Assembly (NCBI GenBank): GCA_011009095.1
Contig: VTPC01000883.1
Location: forward strand, 91,798 to 155,797
Length of the DNA: 64,000 bases
Direction of reading: 5' to 3'
Origin: Ignelater luminosus
Taxonomy: Eukaryota > Arthropoda > Insecta > Coleoptera > Elateridae
Shown here piece after piece: positions 37,448 to 47,280 of this stretch. Position 1 is the stretch's first letter, and each line of letters begins with the position of its first letter. The notes below the pieces were generated by a model, which ran no database searches, was not told the origin of the DNA, and saw only the letters and a program-made list of their open reading frames with translations. Both the position numbers and the translations under genes were made by a program.

Positions 37448-37878
37448 ATAGTTATTTATGCAACAAGTGAGTAAAGTGTATCTTTTTTTCACGAGAAGGA
37501 AAGTTTGCCGCACGAGCCGTAGGCGAGTGCGCAAATCCGCCGAGTGAAAAAAAGTAATTTTACTCACGAATTGCATACAAAACTTTTTTCACGTTCGTAA
37601 TAAAAATCAAGAACTACCTACTTCAATAACGGCTTTCTCGATGCGTCACATCAATGCGTTCTAATTTCTGACAAATGCCAGTGGCAGCCTCCTATGTGTT
37701 TAAATATTTTGCGTTAAAAAATGACACGTTAGGATACTTTTTTTCACTCAAATGCGTGAAAAAATGAACCGTTATGGCACTTTTTTTCACGCTTCTATCG
37801 CGATGAAACAAACGCATCCTTTATAAACGAAAATTAATGAAAAATGTTGCACTTTTTTTCACGAACGTGAAAAAATGA
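37448..37878 (+). repeat. dispersed repeat copy 1, GTGAAAAAA-rich
   Basis: Starts ATAGTTATTTATGCAACAAG and ends near CACGAACGTGAAAAAATG. It is rich in inverted TTTTTTCAC/GTGAAAAAA motifs. A second copy at 52022-52392 is roughly 90% similar by eye. This copy has an extra segment of about 75 bp (37513-37587, with ACGAGCCGTAGGCGAGTG) missing from the other. Class unknown, no coding capacity. Confidence 0.75.
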
Positions 37879-37965
37879 AATTTATTTAATGAAAATCAAC
37901 GATTTTGATATGATTAAAGCCATGGCACACTAAGTGAGAAATGCTTTTTATTTAAAAAAAAAGAA

Positions 37966-39248
37966 AGGTGCGCAACTAACTTCTCGCTGTTTTTTTTATG
38001 AAAATGCAACTTTATTGTGAAAAAATGGTTACAAATGAATCATTCAAAGTATTGCCCATCGCTAGCTACAACTTTTTCCCATTTTTCTGGCAGAGTTCGA
38101 ATACTGTTACGGTAAAAGTGTTCATCTTTTGAGGCTATCCACGAATCAACCCATTTTTTGATGTCTTCATATAAGCAGAACTGCTGATCAGCCAGACCAT
38201 GTGCCATCGAACGGAACAAGTAATAATCGGACGGCGCAATATCTGGGAAATATGGCGGGTAAGGTAGGACTTCCCATTTGAGCGTTTCCAGGTAGGCTTT
38301 AACGGGTTTGGCAACGTGAGGCCGAGCGTTGTCATGCTGTAGAATCACTTTTTCGTGCCTCTGCTCGTATTGTAGCCGTTTTTCGCGCAGTGCTCGGCTC
38401 AATCGCATCAATTGAAGTCGATACCGTTCCCCAGTGATGGTTTCGTTCGGTTTAAACAGCTCATAATAAATAACACCGACCTGGTCCCACCAAATACACA
38501 GCATAACCTTCGCAGCGTGAATATTCGGCCGAGCCGACGACGTAGAAGCATGACCAGGCAGTCCCCATGACTTTCTTTTCTTTGGGTTGCTGTAATGAAT
38601 CCATTTCTCTTCACCCGTCACGATGCAATGAAGAAAACCCTTCCTTTTTTGCCGCTGGAGTAGTTGTTCACAGACGAAAAAACGACGCTCAATGTCCCTT
38701 GGCTTTAAATCGTAAGGAACCGAAGTTCCTTGCTTTTGAATCATTCCCAACGCATGTAATCGCTTGGAAATAGCTTGGCAGATAACTCCTAATGCTGAAA
38801 CAAGCTCTTTTTGCGTTTGGCACGGATCCTCATCGAGCAATACCTCCAATTTAATGTCTTCGAAGGTTTTTGGCCTTCCTTCACGCTGACGGTCGTCAAC
38901 ATCGAAATCACCGTCTTTGAAGCGACGGAACCAATCACGGCACGTTGTTTCACTTAGAGCAGCATCTCCGTAGACTTTTTGAAGCTCTCGATGCGCCTCA
39001 GCCGCTGTTTTCTTCGAATGAAAGAAGAAAATCAATACTCCCCGCAAATGACGATTATTTGGCACAAAATCAGACATTTTCACACTACCAAAAGTATAAG
39101 ACGCCAAAACAAAATCACTATTGTGTCAAAACGGTTTGTTTACCATATGTCTAAGCTTGGTTCATGACGTTTTCGATATGTCAAAATCGACCAGCACTTA
39201 CTGCTGGAGCCATCTATTAACAAACAGCGGGAACTTAGTTGCGTACCT
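37966..39248 (-). mobile_element. mariner element, mauritiana-like
   Basis: 1283 bp with 27-bp inverted repeats: AGGTGCGCAACTAACTTCTC at the left and, inverted, AGGTACGCAACTAAGTTCCC at the right, 3-4 mismatches. The TA duplication is intact on the right (39249-39250) and reads AA on the left. It carries one uninterrupted transposase ORF on the minus strand and is inserted in the CAGTGTG-family element. Confidence 0.92.
38040..39077 (-). CDS. mariner transposase, uninterrupted but first catalytic Asp changed
   Basis: 345 codons from ATG 39077, the same length as the Mos1-type transposase. The frame also has an ATG ten codons upstream, but MSDFVPNN matches the family start. Residues about 1-110 form the two helix-turn-helix domains (HSKKTAAEAHREL; DVDDRQREGRPK; TQKELVSALGV). 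The catalytic core has IVTGEEKWIHYSNPKKRKSW, LQHDNARPHVA (second Asp) and FPDIAPSDYYLF (third Asp, D34D spacing). Relatives have GDEKW, so the first catalytic Asp is Glu here, which should impair or abolish transposition. The C-terminus ends EKWEKVVASDGQYFE, as in the mauritiana subfamily. No stops or frameshifts. Confidence 0.92.
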   Translation of the reverse strand: MSDFVPNNRHLRGVLIFFFHSKKTAAEAHRELQKVYGDAALSETTCRDWFRRFKDGDFDVDDRQREGRPKTFEDIKLEVLLDEDPCQTQKELVSALGVICQAISKRLHALGMIQKQGTSVPYDLKPRDIERRFFVCEQLLQRQKRKGFLHCIVTGEEKWIHYSNPKKRKSWGLPGHASTSSARPNIHAAKVMLCIWWDQVGVIYYELFKPNETITGERYRLQLMRLSRALREKRLQYEQRHEKVILQHDNARPHVAKPVKAYLETLKWEVLPYPPYFPDIAPSDYYLFRSMAHGLADQQFCLYEDIKKWVDSWIASKDEHFYRNSIRTLPEKWEKVVASDGQYFE

Positions 39249-39414
39249 TAATTTCGTTTTTAGCAAATATCTAGTAAACCGTGAACTTTTTTGAAAAAAC
39301 AAAACCTAAGTAAATTGATCTTGAAAATAGCCAAATCTTTTCTAGTTTAACCGACTTCGTATCTCTTACAGTTTCCGAGATCCCAATAGTGAGCATCGAA
39401 ATGTGGACACACTG

Positions 39415-41224
39415 TATAAACAATTTTCGATAAAAAATCAAAAAATAAAAAAAAGATTGGGGATTCCCATTTAAATTTTCAAAACTATCTCACCCCCACT
39501 TGAGGGTGGTTTTTACGTGTCATGTTTAAATAGATCTTTAAAAATAAAAAAACACGTATTTCGCAACTTTTTAATCTAAAGTGTATTTCTCCAGGTATTT
39601 AACCGTTTCCAGACATTTGAGACACACGTATATACAGTAATTGATTAGTTTCATTATGAAACTGATTATTCCCAACATGAAATTGATTATTCCCATCTTG
39701 AAAATGATTATTCCCAATTTGAAAATAAATTTTCCCAAATTGAAATTGATTGTTCCCAATTTGAAGTTGAAAAGGTATAGAATATCGTAGTCTTTTTGGT
39801 AATATCGTGGTGTTTAAGATTAGTTTAACCCAACTTTTATGACGATTAACCATAATGTTATTATTAGTTTATTTTAGTTGTACATCAATTTTCTTTTTTG
39901 TATATACTGCTGCATTAGAGAAAACCTATCATTCATATTCATTCTTCGCAAAATTGTTTACGACTTCTAGTTTACTTCAAATTCGGTATTTCCAAAGATT
40001 GAACGTGAATCGTTTTTTCATTTATTGATACATTACATAATCACAAACAGGCAGCAATAAGAATATTTTATAGAAATTTTGCGAGTTTTGAGAAATCGTG
40101 GTTTAATAGGTCAAGTGCATGTGTATTGAAATTTGTTCAATTTACATCTGTTCTCTTCAGAATTTGATATTCGGTAGCTTGTCTTTTACTGTTTTAATAT
40201 AAATCGCAATCTGCCTACACCAAAACATTCAAAGGTGGACAGAAAAAATGTGATACTAACTGCTTTTCTGCGTTTGCCCTAGAGATACTTCGGAATTTTC
40301 CACGATGTCTGTTTCCGTAAAAACGGAAACAAAGAGAATTTGTTGTCAGCTAAGAGCATGAGAGTAAGAACTCAAAGGTCCTTAATAGTTAACGAGATTA
40401 AACCTAAATCTTGAGTTCTTAATTAATCCTGTTTTGCGTGCAAGGTCTTTGGGGAGAGTATTATCATTCAACATGATATTGTACATCAATATAATTGATT
40501 TTTCTTAAGATTACGTTGAAACTACTCCTAGGGCGCTCGTGCTACCGACCCATTCGAGTCAGAGACACAAGATGACACTGCTCTGGGTACCCATACTACA
40601 ATACAAGAGGACTGATTCTCTAATGAGGCAAGGAGCTACAAACCCCTTTTCTTTGAGGCAGTTCCAAATACAATTCTGGTGAATACTCGCTATAAATGTT
40701 TATTTGGTTTAAAACAAGCAAAATTCCTGATTAAAGGAGTTACTCGTTTTAATATTCTGCCATATATTAAATTACTTTTTTTACAAACGTGTTACCTATG
40801 GATATGATAAGGCTACTAAACATACGAGATGTATCTTAGAAAAGACTCGAAATATCTCCAAATAATCCTTCATGCTACAACAGAATTATAATTAACAATT
40901 ATAATTTGTTTCTTGATCATGATTCAAACAAATATAGTAAATTAGAAATCGTATATTAACACTCCCTTAATGGTAGCTACGATTCGAAACCTTTGTTTGC
41001 TAGGTAACACGAAAGATATCGCAAATAATATTTTCTGTAATGTATAAAGCTTTCTGATAAAAATAACCAAAACAACAAAATTCATAATTAAAATATTATT
41101 ATTAACTAATGTTTATCATTTAATAAGCTCATTAAATAATAACAACAAAAACTGTTTAGCTTACAGATTGATAAGCCTAATACGAGTGATTCCAGAAAAA
41201 AGAAAGAATAATAAGCACAAACGA
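39415..41224. other. intergenic with a minisatellite
   Basis: Upstream of the 41403 cecropin. It contains a perfect kappaB-type palindrome GGGGATTCCC at 39459-39468, about 1.9 kb from the gene, probably within repeat DNA, and the 21-bp minisatellite listed next. No gene recognised. Confidence 0.4.
39657..39770. repeat. 21-bp minisatellite, about 5.4 copies
   Basis: Tandem units of the form TGAAATTGATTATTCCCAAY starting at 39657, 39678, 39699, 39720 and 39741, then a partial sixth. Each differs from the consensus by a few bases. Read on the minus strand, the array is open and gives a heptapeptide repeat (IGNNQFQ-like), but there is no gene context. Confidence 0.9.
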
Positions 41225-41235
41225 GGGGACTTCCC
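41225..41235 (+). promoter_or_regulatory. kappaB site of the 41403 cecropin
   Basis: GGGGACTTCCC matches the kappaB consensus GGGRNYYYYY exactly, 90 bp upstream of the TATA box. A GATA motif (TTATCT, 41299-41304) lies between. A kappaB plus GATA pair close to TATA is the established arrangement of fat-body-inducible insect cecropin promoters. Confidence 0.75.
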
Positions 41236-41314
41236 TTTTTCCGTATACATACATCGGAAGAGGATTTCACATTTCACACCTATCGACAAAGCTCACTTTT
41301 ATCTACATCTCCGC

Positions 41315-41321
41315 TATAAAA
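41315..41321 (+). promoter_or_regulatory. TATA box of the 41403 cecropin
   Basis: TATAAAA 88 bp before the ATG. The interval includes an initiator-like TCAGCACTC region. Confidence 0.7.
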
Positions 41322-41402
41322 GGATTAAAGAGCGGTGCTAGACCAACAACGTCGACACAGACAGTTCAGCACTCGCAAGCAATAAACCAGACAAATCTCA
41401 AG

Positions 41403-41751
41403 ATGAAATTCTCTGTTGTATTTGTGTTCGCCCTCTGTATCCTTTCCGCTTTCTTGGGACAAACGGAAGCCAGATGGAAAGGGTGGAAAAAAATTGTAAG
41501 TGGATTTTTTTAAGAATTTAATGTTAAAAGGGGTTTTTTGTTTTCCCTGGTGTATTTAAATATTAAATAAGGAACAGTGTAAAAGTTAAAAAAAATCTAA
41601 ACTTTCTAATCTTATAAATTCAATTTGGATTAATGGTGTTGTTTGCTTTTTTTTCCAGGAAAAAGCCGGAAAAAATGTTTTCAATGCTGCACAGAAAGCA
41701 CTTCCTGTAATACAAGGATACCAAGCAGTGCTTAAAACTGGAAAGAAATAA
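41403..41751 (+). CDS. cecropin 3, basic antimicrobial peptide
   Basis: Two exons (41403-41495 and 41659-41751) with a 163-bp phase-0 intron (GTAAGT...TTCCAG) encode 61 residues. The signal peptide MKFSVVFVFALCILSAFLGQ ends at TEA, with no pro-segment. The mature peptide starts RWKGWKKIEKAGKNVFNAAQ and is about 38 residues and +9. It has the conserved Trp near the N-terminus, the WKKIEK core typical of cecropins, a hinge LPVIQGY and a basic C-terminus TGKK. After basic-residue trimming, that tail would leave Gly for C-terminal amidation. It is expected to be secreted and to disrupt bacterial membranes. Polyadenylation signal AATAAA at 41857-41862. Closest paralogue in the window is the gene at 49081. 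Confidence 0.95.
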
Positions 41752-43170
41752 TTGCCTTATTGTACCTTACTTAACTATTATTTATATTAAAACAGAATAT
41801 TGCAAAATAAGATGTGCCATGATTATTGTTAGCTTGTTAATAAGTTTTACAGTATTAATAAAAGTTAGTCCTAAGCAATAAAAATGTTTTGGTTTAATTT
41901 ATTAAGATCATCTTAAATAAATTACTTCACTAGCAGTATTTCAATAAAGAAAGATAAGTTTAATAATAAAGATACTAAAGTAATTTACACCGAATTTTAC
42001 AAAAGAATGTATACCTACTACCTAATGTTAATTATCTAACGAAATAAATGTAATACCTACCTATAAGAACCGGTAGATGTTCTTGGAAGAAAATGAATAA
42101 CTAGTTTTCCTTTTCTTTGGTGCTTTTTTCTTTCTGACTAGTATAATGAGGTACAAGTACTGATAGTATTCAATTTTTTTATTTACACTATGCCAATGTT
42201 CAATAAGTTAAAGGTCAAGTTCAAGGCTAATTTTAAATTTAAAATATTTAATTACATAAAAAGTGCAAGCGAGGATAAATTACCTCATCGTGGTTTCCGT
42301 TAAAATTGCCATGAAGTCTCCAGTCTCGGAAACTATTTAAACCGTGATAAGTGATTGATAACAAAATCATGCATATAAAAGATGATAACATAGGTAGCTA
42401 TTTAAAAGTATAATAATAATAATAATAAACTGTTAAACTTGAAAGAACTAGAAAAACATAATAATTTCCTTTCAAACAATGCACCAAATGAAGATTGTTG
42501 TAAATACGATCAAGGGTCTGATATTTGGGCGCAATGATCAGGCTTGGACAAGTTTCCTGTTTAAAAACAAGGAAAACTGTTAAACTAAAAAAAACAAATC
42601 AAACTATCTAACTAACTATATTAGTGTTATTTATTATTTGAAGTATAACTTTCATACACTACTATTTATTTATTTTATAAATTTAACTAGAGCTTAATTT
42701 CATGGATACGGTTGTTTTTGAAATCGCACTTATGGAAATAAGCTATAACTAAATTTAACCAAACCGGTACAATCGGCCCTGTGTGAACGTTTTTATTATC
42801 TTTTTGCCTTTTAATATAACTTAATTATTTTAGTACGTGGCAATTCTCATCTACATTCATAAAGTTACACCGTAATTCTGGCCTATTAATTTGAAAAAGA
42901 AACAAGAAAAAGAAAAAAGTTTAATAAACTGATGGGGCAAATTTAATTTTCTTTTGAAGTCTAATACTACATACTTCGTGAGGTTTTTATTGGCGTGCAT
43001 TTCACAACCATATTTGTTTGGTTTCTTCTGTTTAAAAACAAGGAAAACTGTTAAACTAAATAAAACAAATCAAACTATCTACTCTCAGTTTTTAAGAATA
43101 GTGAAGATATAATAATTGAAAAATTTCTGTAAATGGTTAAGAAAAACACAGATACAATTTAGTAAATGAC
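41752..43170. other. intergenic with a 54-bp direct repeat pair
   Basis: No gene. Two nearly identical 54-bp direct repeats, 42557-42610 and 43028-43081 (starting CTGTTTAAAAACAAGG), bracket about 417 bp. A short (AAT)n tract is at about 42413-42428. The bracketed segment has no coding capacity; it may be a small LTR-like or duplicated unit. Confidence 0.5.
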
Positions 43171-43171
43171 T

Positions 43172-44213
43172 TTATTGTTTTTCAAAATATTTACTCTTAG
43201 CATCAATACACTTTTGCATACGCTCAATTTTCAAAGCATCTTTTCCAATCTGAAGCTGGTACCTCAGAAACCAGTTACCTAAATATCTCAACGGTTGCTT
43301 CAGGCGAAGAATAACACTCACCATGCATCTTGTTTTTGATTGTCGGAAACAGAAAGAAGTCATTTGGTGCTAGATCAAGCGAATACGGACAATGTAACAT
43401 CAATTTCACTTTTTCACTGGCTAAGAAGTCGACAGTTTGTGAAGCTGTGTGGGCACTTGCATTGCCGTGGTGAAGAAGAATGCGCCGATTTTTATTGTTT
43501 TTTTCTGATTTCATCGATGACTTCCGGCAAACAAATGTATGTACCAATCAGCGTTTACAGTTCTTCGATCCTCTAAAGCTATGTTTGCCACATGTTTAAA
43601 AATACGGAAGAAACAAGCGATTATTTCCTTTGCAACACTGCGTGAACGAACAACTTTTGTGGATTTCGACTCACCTAGAAACATCCAAACAGTAAACTGT
43701 TGTTTAGTTTCCAGCTCGTTTGAATAGAGCCAACTTTCGTCACCAGTAACAATGTTGTGCACTAAATTTGAATGACATCGGCTGAATTTCTTCAACATTT
43801 CTCTGCATCAATTCACACAATTCTTCTTTTGAGCTTCACTCAGATTATGTGCAATCCAGCGACTGCAAAGCTTCCGTAAGTTTGAGTGATCGTGTAAGAT
43901 CGTATGTATTGTTTTCATGTCAATGCCTAAGATGACCCCTATTTCACGGTATGTCACATGTCGAGCTCGCTCAATCATTTCACGCACAGCATCGACGTTA
44001 GCGGCAACAACAGGATGGACAGCCTTCACGAAATTCATCACTGAGAACAGAGCGTCCACCCTGGAACTCAGCAAACCAATTATAAACAGTTCAATTTAAT
44101 GGAGCTTCCTCATCAAAAGCCGCATTAAGCCGTTCCAGGCATTGTTTGAGTGTTAAGTTGCTTCGAAAATTGTAAAAAATCATTGCTCGAAAATGTTCAC
44201 GCCAGAGTTTCAT
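43172..44213 (-). pseudogene. mariner (D34D) transposase relic
   Basis: Minus strand from 44213: KLWREHFRAMIFYNF, then TVYNWFAEFQGG and VTYREIGVILGIDMKTIH (second helix-turn-helix). The catalytic part has HNIVTGDESWLYSNELETKQQ (first Asp), LLHHGNASAHTASQTVDF and CPYSLDLAPNDFFLF (third Asp at the D34D spacing). The second catalytic Asp is Gly (HHGNA instead of HHDNA). A stop near the N-terminus and frameshifts near 44070, 43560 and 43290 break the frame. The terminal inverted repeats were not defined. It is an inactive old copy, distinct from the two other mariners in the window. Confidence 0.85.
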
Positions 44214-44433
44214 TTTTTTACAAAATTAGATTTTTCAAAGCGCTATGTAAACAGAATTATAGGTTAGAAGTGACAAGTTTTTCGAATTTGACAGTAGCAC
44301 AACGCTGACACCACCGGAAGTAGTACACAATTGCAGGAATTTCTCCAGCAAGCCTCGAACTACACAGTCAACTTTTTTTTGTGAATACACTGAAAGGCTC
44401 TCGTAAACCGTAAGTAGCATAAAGTCTGGCCCA

Positions 44434-44557
44434 GTTTTGCAATCGCTGGATAACTTTATCGAAGGTATTATTACCATGAATACAATTGTAAAAATGACAA
44501 ACAACAGTTCCATCCATGGCAATAACCTTCGATAAAGTTATGCAACGATTGTAAAGC
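44434..44557. repeat. 124-bp hairpin (foldback)
   Basis: Arms 44434-44478 and 44515-44557 are inverted copies. The core ATAACTTTATCGAAGGT is identical and the rest about 85% paired, with a 36-nt loop. No protein content. Possible identities are a tiny foldback MITE or a hairpin RNA precursor. Confidence 0.65.
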
Positions 44558-44918
44558 GAACTTATAATTTAAACTACTACGTTGGACATCGTTTATTATA
44601 ATTTCTCTGTTTTACTTTTTTATCCTGACTCTAATCAGGTAAGCTATAAACCGAATATTTTCTAAACAAGATTTGTTTTCCCGTGTGACTACGATGAGTT
44701 GCACATTAAAAATACCTACCGGGATTGGAAAACCTCGAATTTGGCTAAATTCTAGTTAGCAGCAAAATGGGTATAGTAGTTGAAGCTACGAGGTCCAAAG
44801 GCACCGCAACCTGAAGCCTCGGCCATAAAAAAAACAACAACAACAATATTTGTTTTCAGGGGAAGTATCTATGGTATCCCATCTCCTACAAAAACCATTT
44901 ATAACTTTTTTTTTATTA

Positions 44919-45158
44919 TAGAATTCAGAGTAGACTTTGATTCTATCACATCTTTACAGTGTATGACAAAGATACAGCAAATTTAGGTTTACAATCTAAA
45001 AACCGAAAATCACTATATATGTTGACAATTCGTGTTTATTTAAAGCAATGACACAAATGATAAATCTTTAACCTATAAATAGGTATTTAGTAACTCTTAG
45101 TAAAACTTCAAAGTACACTGTTACAAAAAAATCATGTCAAGGCCTACTCTGAATTCTG
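44919..45158. mobile_element. 240-bp MITE, TA-flanked
   Basis: Termini TAGAATTCAGAGTAGACTTT (left) and, inverted, CAGAATTCAGAGTAGGCCTT (right) continue with weaker similarity for about 50 bp. TA lies on both sides. Probably Tc1/mariner-type and non-autonomous. Confidence 0.65.
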
Positions 45159-45713
45159 TAAAATATAAATTATCTAACATAAGCAGTTTATTAAATGCTA
45201 GTTAGAACGTTACAGGTAATATTCTTACTTCCAAACTATATTGTTCTTCTAACGTCATTCATCTGTTTGTTTTTAAATCATTTCAAGTTTTCAGAAAAAA
45301 TATTCTTTAAATAAATGAGTCGACATATTCAAAGTCTTAAGGTTCGTTAAGTAAGAAATACGATATAACTGCTAAAACAGCAGCATTTAGAAGAAAAATT
45401 TTATTAGCTATAACGTCATTACAGCTCTAAACTAAAGAAAAGCATCTTGGTTTGTAGTCTCAAACTTCAAGTATTCATACAAGTACATATTGGACCTATC
45501 CTCAAAGAAAATTATGTTCTGATGCGACGGCAAAAATTACCGCCCTATTAGGTGCACTTCCGATGATGGCATATAGAATTTCTTGTTCTTCCCGATTGCT
45601 ATCTATAATTACGGTTTTGTACCGATTTATCGTTGCTTTAACAACAATAATTTAAAGACTGCGATAATTTTGTGCTAAGTTTTAAATTATAACGACGAAT
45701 AGATCAACTGTTT
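45159..45713. other. intergenic, no gene seen
   Basis: AT-rich, with no ORF or repeat recognised. Confidence 0.4.
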
Positions 45714-46152
45714 GAAAATAGTATATTAAAATACAAGTTGCAGAAGGCATCTATTCAAGCACGAATTTGAAATTCCGAAACGAGCCGCATAGCGGGGAGA
45801 TAAGGAACAAATGAGTGCTTGAAGGACCTGCAACGAGTGTTTTATACTATTTTTTCTATTTTGCCGCTTTATACCATTTTCTAAATTAAAAAATAAAAAT
45901 TTTAAATCTAGTGAATTTTACGGTGGTTGGTGACATTTATGTGGCGTAATTTTGGGCGGCTGTGAAAAAAACTTCTTTTTCATTGTTATTTATTAATTTG
46001 CTTTGTTTTTTGATGTATGACAGTTCAACGCTACCAACATCATACAGTAAATTTTACTAGTCTATTCTATCACGCCAACGACTTATTCTAACATTCAAAT
46101 GACGTCATTTGGGTACTTGAATAGACTTATTCTAAACGCAAAATAGAAAAAA
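45714..46152. repeat. palindromic foldback repeat
   Basis: A 143-bp hairpin at 45714-45856 (GAAAATAGTATATTAAAATA pairing with the inverted end, and TTCAAGCAC pairing with GTGCTTGAA) overlaps a second inverted pair, TTTTTTCTATTTTGC (45850-45864) and GCAAAATAGAAAAAA (46138-46152). The centre has CGAGCCGCATAGCGG, like the CGAGCCGTAGGCGAG segment of the repeat at 37448. Non-coding, class unknown. Confidence 0.55.
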
Positions 46153-46394
46153 TGATTATTTATGTATACAAATGTATTATAGTTTTCACGGCTTGCTGCG
46201 GTACGTCCCATAACTAGCAGGGCCTAGTGTATTTTTGCATGGTCTACTGTACGATATAAAGAAGAAGGTAGTAATCCCAAAACCTTAGCAGGTATATACA
46301 CTACGCTTCATGTTGGTACTTCTAGCAATTTGCAAGTACTAAATGAGTGAATATCATGACTTCTGTAGACTTCGCAAAATGTAAGAATTAAGTA

Positions 46395-47264
46395 CAGATG
46401 TGTTATCAAGCTTCTCTTAAAAGGAGGCTTACGATAAACGCGATGAAAATTAAATATTCTTTAGACAAGGCGTACGGCATATCATCACCTTTTTATTCCA
46501 CTGTAAAAAACAGAATGAAAGAATTTCGCTTGAGACGAGTCAGAGAAATACTAAATGACCGGCGTCTGAAGATCACAGAAATAGCGGCAAGGCTGGAACT
46601 TCCTAAAAAGGAGAACTTCACACCTTCACTTATTTTTGCTGTCCAGAAAGCAGAGCGCGTTCGTCTATGCATCTAAGTTTTCGAATCTGTGCTGCGACAA
46701 GGAAAAGAAATTTATTGAATAAATTGTTACCAGAAACGAAACAACGCAAGGTTCTATATCACAATCCTTTGAGCAAAAAGAAATCGATGGAATAGCGCTT
46801 TTAGGATAAACAATCTTCGACAAAGGCAAAAACACTCTTTTAACAAAGAGGATCGTGGCGAACTAGAACTCAGCTGGAATCCTGATTATTGATTTCAAAA
46901 GGAGAAATACTGTTCGCTTCACTTCCATATTTTCTGCACAAAGATATCAAATAGAAAACAGCAACAGGAGTGTTCTTATTGCACAATAGCCTACCTGCTC
47001 ATACTGCAGTGTTTCAAAGGTTGCTGTTCATGATTGTCAGTTCATATAAACTGACCACTCACCTTACACTTTTGACCAGGTTCCCAATGAATTTTAAATT
47101 TAAAGGAAAGTCTGCGTGGAAAACGATTATTTGTGATAACGACTTGAAAGCAGACGTTTATAATTACCTGGACAGTCTAAGATCGGATTATTTAGAGTTT
47201 AGAGATGTTAATATCGAGGTGAGATATTTGCATAGAATTAAAAGGAGGTCTAGTGAAAAGTAAA
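46395..47264 (+). pseudogene. second mariner-like transposase relic
   Basis: Plus strand. SSPFYSTVKNRMKEFRL and VREILNDRRLKITEIAARLEL resemble the two helix-turn-helix blocks of irritans-type mariner transposases (YSTV..W...F; M..DRR.K..EIA..). Downstream, VFLLHNSLPAHTAVFQRL corresponds to the F.HDNAPAHK block with the catalytic Asp lost. The final stretch to 47264 keeps the length of a C-terminal domain but little identity. Many frameshifts. Family assignment is moderate, subfamily uncertain. Confidence 0.55.
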
Positions 47265-47280
47265 ATCAATCTATTTTCTT

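Larger units (their letters stand above)
36804..39414. mobile_element. CAGTGTG-family palindromic element, composite with nested insertions
   Basis: The left end CAGTATGTCCACATTTCG and the right end (inverted) CAGTGTGTCCACATTTCG continue as long inverted arms of roughly 175 bp. TA follows the right end. The interior matches the 742-bp copy at 54190-54931 in inverted orientation. Two later insertions are nested inside: the repeat at 37448-37878 and the mariner at 37966-39248. The family has TA target duplication, so it is probably a Tc1/mariner-derived non-autonomous element. Confidence 0.8.

Noticed and set aside
39459..39468. Perfect kappaB palindrome GGGGATTCCC
   Set aside because: It lies about 1.9 kb from the nearest start codon and beside repeat DNA, so it is not called as a promoter element.
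44235..44522. 95-codon minus-strand ORF with hydrophobic start
   Set aside because: It spans the edge of the mariner relic and one arm of a hairpin, with no splice, promoter or homology support.
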